DNA from: Candidatus Stoquefichus sp.
GTDB taxonomy: Bacteria; Bacillota_I; Bacilli_A; Erysipelotrichales; Coprobacillaceae
NCBI GenBank assembly: GCA_021768625.1
Contig: JAETUM010000003.1
Span: forward strand, 62,001 to 126,000
Reading direction: 5' to 3'
Length of the DNA: 64,000 nucleotides
In this document: positions 41,353 to 48,507 of the stretch, in pieces
Layout: each line of letters starts with the position of its first letter
Numbering within the stretch: position 1 is the first letter of the stretch
Position numbers and translations under genes: made by a program
The notes under the pieces: model-generated
Told to the model about the DNA's origin: nothing
The model's database searches: none
What the model saw: only the letters and a program-made list of their open reading frames with translations

Positions 41353-43608
41353 TTACTCTTCTTCCATAAAGTCCGTCTTGAGTCTTAAGCCTTTAATGTA
41401 TCTGCCTTTACGGTCACGGTATCTTTCAAATCCGACTGTTTCCAAAGCTGTGTAGAAATCTGTTGTACTTCTTGTAAACTCACCCACCTGGGTACAGAAG
41501 ATTCGATACTCGTTATATACCTCGCTCGACTTTGCCACATAGGCAGGATCAAGTTCGCAGCGTTCACTTAAGAAGTAGGAAAGACAGTCATTACTCTCCT
41601 TATAATGCTCAATCGCATCACGCACCTTCTGTGGAGGGTCGATCTTGTAATTGTCTGCGATTACTTTTCTTGCACCCTCGATAACCCATGTAAGGATTGC
41701 ACCACCTGCCTTTTCAAACAGATAGTCTGCATAGTTCTTGATATCAGCACTTCCTTCAATCTTGGCATCAAACGGAATAACGATAAGTCTTCTCCAGGTA
41801 CCCTTATCAATCGCACCGACCTTTGGCAGATGGTTGGTATAAAGCACAAGTGTATGTGTCGGAGTATATGAGAACGGATCTTTATACTTCTTCTCAGCAT
41901 AGATCTCATCGGTAGAACAAAGCTGTTTAACATTTGCAGTATTCAATCTCATGCCTTCTTCCAGCTCTGCTGCAATAAGCATTCTCTTACCCTTTGCCTC
42001 GGCAAGTTCCGGCTTGACATTTCTTCTGCATCCAACGGTCAGCATATCCGCAGAAATGTTTCCTGAATATGTACCAAGGACTCTTGCGATAACATTCCAG
42101 AAGGTAGACTTACCATTGCGACCTTCTCCATATGCAATAATGAGTGCCTCCACATACACCTTGCCGATTGCTGACAAGCCAACCATTCTCTGAATATAAT
42201 CGATAAGGTCGGTATCCTTTAAAAAGAAGGTATCAAGTGCAGCTGCCCAGATATCTGCACCATCACTTGATGGGTCAACGGTTGTCTGCTTTGTGATGAA
42301 ATGCTCTGGTCTGTGTTCCATCGGAAACTTGGTGCCCTGTCTTAGATCATAGGTAAGAGTCGGTGTGTTCAGCATGAACTCATCAGCATCAAGGTTTCTC
42401 TGTTCCACTTCAAGCATCGGACGAGCCTCTTTTAATGTGGCTGCTATGTTCTTTGTATCTCTTCGCTTAATGGCATATTTCTTATAAGCCACAGCATCTT
42501 CATACATCTCGTAGGCATGAACCTGCTGCTTGTTAAACATCTGAACAGCTTTCTTCGGACCCACGGATACAAGAATCTCCATGCCACCATTCTTTACAAG
42601 TTCATCCATAGCCTTCTTCATTTCAGTTTCAGCCTCTGCAAGCTGTCTTTCTGTCAAGTCCTGGGAAACACCCTGGGACTTTGGTTTTGACTCTTCCCAG
42701 AAACTGCCGTTGTAGACCATGTAATCAGTCGATGGAGAATAGCGAAGAATGTCCTTATACTCGGTTGCAAGAACCGTAGCCTGTCCCACATCGGAGAAGT
42801 CTTCCGGCTTTAATCTGCAGTCGGAGTTGTACTGTTCAGGTGGAATGTATCCTTCCTGGTTCGATACCTTGTTACCGAACTTTGATGCACTTCTCCATAT
42901 CACCTTGAGTTCGCTTTCAGGAAGTGGTGGATTACAGAGTTCTGCCTTCTTAAGGAATATCTGATAAGCCTCTTCTGTATTTCCGTATCTCTTGATAATC
43001 TTTCCTGAAATATGACTCATGGTGCTGTTACGCTGACCCTCCGGCACCTGCTCAAGACTTGCATCGAAATCTGCAAAATCATCCTCTTCCAGATAATCAA
43101 GAATGGTTTTATCACCTTCATAGAACTCCACTTCATCAGAGTCATTACCATAAAGGAATCTTGCAGAGTCTAATGCGTTGGTATCGTAATAAGGGAAAGC
43201 ATCAGCTATCTTTCGTTTCATGGCTGCATACTTTTCTCCGTCCGTTACCTTTGGTATAGGGAAGAACACATGAAATCTTGGTCTTGCCGATTTGTCACCC
43301 TTTGGAAGGTTGTGGTGTCTGCTGTAAGATGCAGCGAAAACAACTCCCGGAATTGAAAGTGCAATATCAAAAGGAGTAAGCCAGTCTTCCGGGTTCTCTG
43401 AATGGTCATTGTCACAGTCAAGAGGAATACAGTCGGAGGATTCAAAGTTATCCTTACTGCGATAGTTTCCTTTATACTTTGCAGTGACATGATCCATCTT
43501 GGTTGCTGCAATAAAGGACTCTTTATCCGTTACAATATTCTTATTGGGATACAGACAGTTACCGCTGTTGCCGACACAGTCTGCTGAATAAACAGTAAAA
43601 TTAATCAT
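41353..43608 (-). CDS. P4-type phage/plasmid primase-helicase
   Basis: This 751-residue protein has an N-terminal primase-like half (CIPLDCDNDHSENPEDW, YSRHHNLPKGDKS, ARFLYG) and a C-terminal SF3 helicase with Walker A YGEGRNGKSTFW and sensor segment LVLYTNHLPKV. It opens and primes phage DNA. The start follows AAGGAGG. It overlaps the DUF4406 gene by 8 bp. The 99-bp element follows its stop. Its polymerase partner is at 10-12 kb, an unusual separation. Confidence 0.93.
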   Translation of the reverse strand: MINFTVYSADCVGNSGNCLYPNKNIVTDKESFIAATKMDHVTAKYKGNYRSKDNFESSDCIPLDCDNDHSENPEDWLTPFDIALSIPGVVFAASYSRHHNLPKGDKSARPRFHVFFPIPKVTDGEKYAAMKRKIADAFPYYDTNALDSARFLYGNDSDEVEFYEGDKTILDYLEEDDFADFDASLEQVPEGQRNSTMSHISGKIIKRYGNTEEAYQIFLKKAELCNPPLPESELKVIWRSASKFGNKVSNQEGYIPPEQYNSDCRLKPEDFSDVGQATVLATEYKDILRYSPSTDYMVYNGSFWEESKPKSQGVSQDLTERQLAEAETEMKKAMDELVKNGGMEILVSVGPKKAVQMFNKQQVHAYEMYEDAVAYKKYAIKRRDTKNIAATLKEARPMLEVEQRNLDADEFMLNTPTLTYDLRQGTKFPMEHRPEHFITKQTTVDPSSDGADIWAAALDTFFLKDTDLIDYIQRMVGLSAIGKVYVEALIIAYGEGRNGKSTFWNVIARVLGTYSGNISADMLTVGCRRNVKPELAEAKGKRMLIAAELEEGMRLNTANVKQLCSTDEIYAEKKYKDPFSYTPTHTLVLYTNHLPKVGAIDKGTWRRLIVIPFDAKIEGSADIKNYADYLFEKAGGAILTWVIEGARKVIADNYKIDPPQKVRDAIEHYKESNDCLSYFLSERCELDPAYVAKSSEVYNEYRIFCTQVGEFTRSTTDFYTALETVGFERYRDRKGRYIKGLRLKTDFMEEE

Positions 43609-44041
43609 ATTCTCCGACCTCCTTCAAATCCTGGGTAAACCATCTGATCTTCATTCTTCTTTTCTTGGCAACACCAATCTCACGAGCCATACCTCGGCTA
43701 ATCACACCACCGAAAACCCAGACCTCTGTGCATTTGCCAAGAAGTACATAATTGAAATGCATAGCTATCTCTCTTTCAGCCTCATTACAATCATTCATGA
43801 ACTGGGGATATAAAAGATGAGGTGTTACCGGGATAGCATTTTCATCAACAGCGAATCTGCTGTATCGTTTTGCGTTCATAACATTGGTTTCAACATCACC
43901 TGCATATGGACTGCATACATACACCAAAGGAAGATAGGCAGCCTTTTTATCAGCTGCCACTTCCTCACGGTGGATGTTGGTAAGAGCCTCATATGTAGTC
44001 GGGTCGGAATAACCCTCATGATTAAACTTATCAATGCCCAT
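43601..44041 (-). CDS. DUF4406-type nucleoside deoxyribosyltransferase-like protein
   Basis: The 146-residue protein has a small Rossmann-like fold with PLVYVCSPYAGDVETNV near residue 38 and CTEVWVFGGVISRGMAREI near residue 105. These are the signatures of DUF4406 and related nucleoside 2-deoxyribosyltransferase-like enzymes. It may act on nucleotides or other small ligands in phage DNA metabolism. It starts after AGGAGG and precedes the primase. Confidence 0.82.
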   Translation of the reverse strand: MGIDKFNHEGYSDPTTYEALTNIHREEVAADKKAAYLPLVYVCSPYAGDVETNVMNAKRYSRFAVDENAIPVTPHLLYPQFMNDCNEAEREIAMHFNYVLLGKCTEVWVFGGVISRGMAREIGVAKKRRMKIRWFTQDLKEVGEYD

Positions 44042-44046
44042 ATCTT

Positions 44047-44814
44047 TTAATCCTCCTGTTCAATGACTGGTAAGATGCCCTCGCTCTTCAGAAGGTCATA
44101 AAGGAAAAGTCTACCCTTCTGTGTCCAATAGGTATGCATCACACTTCTGCTCTCATCAATTGCATAGGTACGTGATTGTGTGTATCCGCATTCTGCATAC
44201 TGCTGATATAAAAGCCATGTCTTTCTGAACTTGTACTGAACCCCAAGTTCATGAAGAAGTTCATTGAACTTGCGACCGCTCATACCGTAGTCCTTTGCAA
44301 TCTGTGTAATAGGAACTGTGTTCTTGTTCTGTAAAATAAGGTCATAGTAGCTTGCCTTTGGCTGCATCTCTGCAATCTGCTGACGCTGAATAAGCGTCTG
44401 ACATTCAAGCTGTTTTCTTCTCTCACGCTCTTCTTTAAGCTGTGTAAGTGCTGCAATCGCAAGATCAGGATTTTCCAAAATCTCATCGATAGCATACATT
44501 CCATGCTTACGGATAGCCGGAAGAACCTCTGCCGTTACCCAATGTTTGAACTTCTTCGCATTAGGCATCTTGCTTGAAAGGATAAGACTGTAAAGACCTG
44601 ACTCATTGATAATGATGGTTTCCTTATCCTGGTTACCATCAAAAAGCATGACCTTATGTCTGTCCTCTTCATCTACATGGCGGTTGATATCTCGACTACC
44701 GTTCTGGTACCCGAGAATGTCTGCTACATCCTTGCCGACAAACATAATCTCACCGTTTACAGTTGCTGTTCTTACAGAGCCAAACTCTGTGCTGTTAAAT
44801 ACTTGTAATTCCAT
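44047..44814 (-). CDS. Phage antirepressor (Bro-N and KilA-C domains)
   Basis: The ATG at 44814 (MELQVFNSTEFGSVRTAT) follows GAAGGAGG. The 255-residue protein has an N-terminal Bro-N domain (FVGKDVADILGYQN, LYSLILSSKMPNAKKFKHW) and a C-terminal KilA-C/ANT domain (VPITQIAKDYGMSGRKFNELL). Such proteins bind DNA and can relieve repression. It is the gene directly after the repeated RNA motif copy D, hence a good candidate for translational control by it. Confidence 0.92.
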   Translation of the reverse strand: MELQVFNSTEFGSVRTATVNGEIMFVGKDVADILGYQNGSRDINRHVDEEDRHKVMLFDGNQDKETIIINESGLYSLILSSKMPNAKKFKHWVTAEVLPAIRKHGMYAIDEILENPDLAIAALTQLKEERERRKQLECQTLIQRQQIAEMQPKASYYDLILQNKNTVPITQIAKDYGMSGRKFNELLHELGVQYKFRKTWLLYQQYAECGYTQSRTYAIDESRSVMHTYWTQKGRLFLYDLLKSEGILPVIEQED

Positions 44815-44859
44815 ACGAATTACCTCCTTCAAAATAGAATTTCCTTGGAGGTGTCACCC

Positions 44860-44897
44860 TCCTACCTGGTAGCCTTGGGAGAAGGGTTAAAAGGACG
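44860..44897 (-). ncRNA. Repeated structured RNA motif, copy D
   Basis: The minus strand has ACGTCCTTTT, then an 11-nt arm ACCCTTCTCCC, loop AAGGCTACCA and return arm GGTAGGAGGGT (10 pairs, one mismatch). It overlaps the last codons of the sigma-like gene (Thr-Ser-Phe-stop) and lies upstream of the antirepressor. The arms differ in sequence from copy A but still pair, which supports a conserved structure. Confidence 0.6.
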
Positions 44898-45402
44898 TTT
44901 TTGAAAAAACTTTTTTTAATTTGTTGATTGCACGTCTATAACGATGACTGACATTGTTGGCATCCTCATCGATTGAGGCTGCATACTCGCCAACGGTGTA
45001 TCCGTCTAGTGCAATGGCAATAACCATATCTGCCACTGCAGGTTTAAGAAGACTTCTCAAAGTTTCACAGCATTCTTCGTATTCAAGCTGGTTATGTACT
45101 CCGTCAATAGAACTGTTAAAGGCTGACTTATCAGCTGCTCTGTACATAATTGCTTCTTCTGTATTGACCTCAACTGTTCCGTCCTTGCTTTTCATATAAG
45201 CGTTGCCAGTATGACGGTCATGCTTGTGCCAGCTGTTGTAATCGGGTCTGTTGAACCTTTCCTCGATTACATCCTGGATTCTCTGTTCGTAATCTTCCTG
45301 ACTCTCTTCTTCTGTGATGGAGATGTTTAACCACTTTTCAATCTCCTTTGTTTCAACCTCTAAGGTTTGGTATGCATCCTCATAACGCATCTTGATTTTC
45401 AT
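44887..45402 (-). CDS. Sigma-70-like phage regulator
   Basis: This 171-residue protein ends with a region 4-type helix-turn-helix (MVIAIALDGYTVGEYAASID, NVSHRYRRAINKLKKVF) typical of small phage sigma-like activators. The N-terminal half is acidic, with HKHDRHTGNAYMKSKDG. The last codons (KTSF, stop) belong to the repeated RNA motif copy D. Its 5' region is the structured RNA at 45450-45600. It may control early or middle genes; this is inference. Confidence 0.75.
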   Translation of the reverse strand: MKIKMRYEDAYQTLEVETKEIEKWLNISITEEESQEDYEQRIQDVIEERFNRPDYNSWHKHDRHTGNAYMKSKDGTVEVNTEEAIMYRAADKSAFNSSIDGVHNQLEYEECCETLRSLLKPAVADMVIAIALDGYTVGEYAASIDEDANNVSHRYRRAINKLKKVFSKTSF

Positions 45403-45449
45403 AAAGTTCCTGCCTTTCTGCCTGATTCTCAGCAGTTAGGCAATGGGAA

Positions 45450-45600
45450 CAAATAAAGGCCGGTGCTTGTAGAAGTACCGACCCGAAAAAAGCCTGAAAA
45501 GGGCATAAGGAAATAAGGGTACTTCTATCGCACCTTTCACAGGTTGTCCTGTAGATGGTGCCGATATCTGTATCCCAATGCCCTTATAGCTAATCAGGCC
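45450..45600 (-). ncRNA. Pseudoknot-capable structured leader RNA with two U-tailed hairpins
   Basis: In minus-strand order: an outer stem GCCTGA/TCAGGC and inner stem AAGGGCAT/ATGCCCTT enclose a GCACC/GGTGC hairpin with ACAGG/CCTGT on top and the single strand TAGAAGTACC. Six T residues follow the outer stem. A second hairpin (GGTCGGT/ACCGGCC) has GGTACTTCTA overlapping its 5' arm and loop, which pairs perfectly (10 bp) with the TAGAAGTACC above, and is followed by TTTATTT. This looks like a switch with mutually exclusive pairings ahead of the sigma-like gene. Confidence 0.6.
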
Positions 45601-45674
45601 TTGTGATATTAATTACTGAGTGATGTTCTCACCTTATATAACGATTCTTGATTTCGTTAACTGGGGTCACATCG

Positions 45675-45691
45675 GAGTTATTGCTTAACTC
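45675..45691. promoter_or_regulatory. Inverted repeat, candidate operator between divergent genes
   Basis: GAGTTA-TTGCT-TAACTC is a perfect 6-bp inverted repeat in the space between the leftward early transcript and the rightward DUF6076-type gene. It could bind the lysogeny regulator, which is not identified. Confidence 0.4.
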
Positions 45692-45775
45692 TGTAATAAG
45701 TATAATTAACTGCAAAAAGTAATTGAAGATAGCAAGTTTTCACATAACTTTTACAGATTAGTAATGTTAGAAGTG

Positions 45776-45804
45776 TTGTATTTTAGGTCGCAAACGAGTA
45801 TAAT
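45776..45804 (+). promoter_or_regulatory. Promoter of the DUF6076-type gene
   Basis: TTGTAT (45776-45781) and TATAAT (45799-45804) are 17 bp apart, about 100 bp upstream of the gene start at 45903. Confidence 0.65.
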
Positions 45805-45902
45805 TAGTACAATAGATATAATTTGCCATTACTATTTTTAGGCAAAAAAAAATAAAACCATGACATATGCCATGACTTTTCAACCATAGAAAGGAGCCAA
45901 AA

Positions 45903-47048
45903 ATGCCCCAGATTAAAGAAAATTTTTTTGAAAATATTTTATTTAAGTTCGAAAGTTGCAGCTGTGATTGCGTTGAAGATATAGAACACGTTGCTCCCGG
46001 AGAAGAACCTATCAGCAAATTCAAATTGCAGGCTATGCCGGAACACCCTATTCTTTTTGGCTACGCAGCTAAAGATGGCTTGGTTCGTATTGCACCCAAT
46101 GGAACAATCGAAGAAAGAAACATTCTCGGTACTCTGATGTCTCTTGCAAATAAACCCACCAAGGAACTCGTATCATTTTTGAAAGACAATGGTTTTCTAT
46201 TTCCGGTTTGCGCAGACACCTATGAAGTATTTGATGAGATATCTTTATACGGAATAATCAACAGACTGAAAATGACAGTTGAGTTAATGACTGCTGCCAA
46301 TGAAATAAGAAAGAATTATAAGAAGATTTGCGACTTGACGATTTCTTTACTGTTCTCTGAGGATCTTGCTATAAAAACCGACTCAATGAAAAACAGCTAC
46401 TCCAGCTGTCATCATAAATATGTAGATACACTTATGAGTCCACCTGTTCAGTTGTCTTACAGCAGACAGCAACAAGCATTCGATGGAGACACTTATAACA
46501 TAATTGATTGTGTATACGGTTCTTATGCTCTGAACATCCAGGATTACAATAATATTATTGGTGGCTACTCTTCTGTTCCGGGATATCAGAACGGATTCTA
46601 TCAAAATATTACTTCGATGTTTGTTAATTATGAAAAGCAGGATATGACCAAGAAAATCTCTGACTTCCTGTTCCATTTCCTTTATGAAATGCACGGAGAC
46701 AGTTCCCAGGAATTCTCTGATGAAATGAAGTCGGTACTGATTGAAATTGCAAAGTACATAATTGGAGAAGAAATCAACGCTAATCTTGATGGCATCCATC
46801 CTGTTTATAATTCAGAAACAATGACACCATCATGGAAAGTAGATTCACTTCTTTGTGCAGCTTACTTCTCCATCTTCTATTTGAAACCAGACCTTGAATT
46901 ATATCGTCCTTGCGATAATCCTAGATGTGGCCGTTACTTCCTTGTAAAGACTACTTCAACAAGAAATCGTTTCTGCAGCCAGGAATGCTGCAACAGAGTC
47001 ACACAAGACCGTTACCGAAAAAGGAAAAGAGAAAAAGAAGGCTTATAA
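45903..47048 (+). CDS. DUF6076-like protein with C-terminal CGNR-type zinc finger
   Basis: This 381-residue protein is the only complete rightward gene within the prophage. The first ~320 residues are not recognised in detail (MPQIKENFFENILFKF start; acidic helical body). The C-terminus has RPCDNPRCGRYF, then NRFCSQECCNRVTQDRYRKR, a four-Cys CGNR-like zinc finger with a basic tail, as in many DNA-binding regulators. It has its own promoter and a terminator, so it is expressed apart from the lytic genes. It may be the lysogeny regulator or a lysogenic conversion gene; neither is proven. The ribosome site is AAAGGAG. Confidence 0.6.
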   Translation: MPQIKENFFENILFKFESCSCDCVEDIEHVAPGEEPISKFKLQAMPEHPILFGYAAKDGLVRIAPNGTIEERNILGTLMSLANKPTKELVSFLKDNGFLFPVCADTYEVFDEISLYGIINRLKMTVELMTAANEIRKNYKKICDLTISLLFSEDLAIKTDSMKNSYSSCHHKYVDTLMSPPVQLSYSRQQQAFDGDTYNIIDCVYGSYALNIQDYNNIIGGYSSVPGYQNGFYQNITSMFVNYEKQDMTKKISDFLFHFLYEMHGDSSQEFSDEMKSVLIEIAKYIIGEEINANLDGIHPVYNSETMTPSWKVDSLLCAAYFSIFYLKPDLELYRPCDNPRCGRYFLVKTTSTRNRFCSQECCNRVTQDRYRKRKREKEGL

Positions 47049-47055
47049 GAAAAGA

Positions 47056-47087
47056 ACCTCTGTCTGCAATCATCTGCAAACAGAGGT
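47056..47087 (+). terminator. Terminator between convergent genes
   Basis: ACCTCTGT/ACAGAGGT forms an 8-bp stem with a long loop and TTTTAT after it on the plus strand. It ends the DUF6076-type gene; the reverse strand has TTCTTTTC and could also stop the leftward restriction operon. Confidence 0.75.
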
Positions 47088-47113
47088 TTTATAATATTGT
47101 GCTATTTTTATAT

Positions 47114-48493
47114 TTATTCTACACCATATGAGTCACTGTCTTCTGCAACCATTGAATTAACAGGCTTTATGCCCACATAAGATACTGGTTTCGGAACAGG
47201 TGCCTGTCCTGTAGATTTAATTTCATCTCTTCCAAGAACTGCTTCGATACATTCGGCCAGGGCTACTTTTTCCTTTGTCGGTTTACCGGAATAATGATAC
47301 ATAAGATATCTCGTATCCATAACGATTCCCTGGATTCGTTCATAGTACTTCTTATTGTATCTCCAGTCACCAACTGCCTCACCAATGTTGCCGACAACAG
47401 ATGTCAGTTTGAAATGGTTCTTTGCCATATTGTATGGCATAATGAAAGCATTGAATAATGAGTTCGTATCTACACCTTTATATTTTTCCAGGTACTCACC
47501 ATATGTAATCTGCTTATTGATTGATGAACCATTAGGCAGATGATCTGGAATGCCTGTCCAACCATACTTATAACACTTGGCATCAAGAATGTAATACTTG
47601 CCATTGTAAATCATAATGGTATCCGGCATCAAAGGTCTCTTTTCCTTGTACTTGCCGTAATCAAGTAGCCATCTTGAACGAGGGAAATATTTGTCCTTAT
47701 CCTTTTCTCCGAATGCTCTATCAACAAGTTTCTCCCACACATGGTCGAAATCATCAGTGCCAAAGTAGAACTGCTTATCAGATGTCTGCTCATCTATGTA
47801 CTCAAGCATATCTTTCATACCACGAAATAGTGACTTCTTCTTATCATCGTTTGTGTTAGCAAGCTTACTCTGAACAATTCTGATTGAAGTTTTCACATCT
47901 GGGTGTGGTCCCGGTTCTTCCGGCATATATGGAACATATAGCCATCCCAGTCTTTTGAAAGCCTCATACACACAAAATCTGTTAATCTGAGTTATTTCCT
48001 TTGTATCATTAGGTGTTGAAGAACGAACCTCAAACTGTGTAAACACAAAAGAACTTACACCATTTCTGCTTTGAACTAGAGGCATCTGTTTTCTTGCGGT
48101 TCTCGCCCAGTCCTGTTTTCCAGTGGGTGCTGTGATATACACTTGCTCCTTCTCAACATAATATGTGCCACCAATCGAAAAATAGTATTCAATGACACTC
48201 TTATACGCATTGATAGGAAAATCAACTGTCTGTGGTGCTGCAAACTTATTGATAGCAAGCAATCGGTCATCCTTTGTTGTAAATTCAGACAGCACTTGTA
48301 TCAAATGCTTAATGTCTGTTCTGATTTCAGCATCGGTTTCCGGCAGTTCATATCCGATAGGGAAATAGACCATAGCATTATCGGAATCAGCCTTGATACC
48401 AACAAAACGGTCACCATCTTCATTTGTATTAACATGGCAGTGCTTTTTGATATCAAATTCCATTATTGAATTTAAAGCTGAGCCTAAATCCAT
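47114..48493 (-). CDS. LlaJI-type restriction endonuclease subunit (R2)
   Basis: This 459-residue protein fits the LlaJI restriction subunit family. The nuclease core has LMPDTIMIYNGKYYILDAKCYKYGW, with Asp and DAK as a PD-(D/E)XK site. The N-terminal half probably binds the partner or DNA (KFAAPQTVDFPINAY, KMPLVQSRNGVSSFVF-like segment). It is encoded after the McrB-like subunit, in the order M-M-R1-R2 of LlaJI. Together with R1 it should cleave DNA with unmethylated sites in a GTP-dependent way. It starts after GGTGAGG. Confidence 0.85.
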   Translation of the reverse strand: MDLGSALNSIMEFDIKKHCHVNTNEDGDRFVGIKADSDNAMVYFPIGYELPETDAEIRTDIKHLIQVLSEFTTKDDRLLAINKFAAPQTVDFPINAYKSVIEYYFSIGGTYYVEKEQVYITAPTGKQDWARTARKQMPLVQSRNGVSSFVFTQFEVRSSTPNDTKEITQINRFCVYEAFKRLGWLYVPYMPEEPGPHPDVKTSIRIVQSKLANTNDDKKKSLFRGMKDMLEYIDEQTSDKQFYFGTDDFDHVWEKLVDRAFGEKDKDKYFPRSRWLLDYGKYKEKRPLMPDTIMIYNGKYYILDAKCYKYGWTGIPDHLPNGSSINKQITYGEYLEKYKGVDTNSLFNAFIMPYNMAKNHFKLTSVVGNIGEAVGDWRYNKKYYERIQGIVMDTRYLMYHYSGKPTKEKVALAECIEAVLGRDEIKSTGQAPVPKPVSYVGIKPVNSMVAEDSDSYGVE

Positions 48494-48507
48494 CTATCCT
48501 CACCACC

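Noticed and set aside
47114-48493. McrC subunit of a classical McrBC system
   Set aside because: Two C5 methylases are in the same operon and the nuclease part fits the LlaJI family; McrBC cuts methylated DNA and has no cognate methylases.
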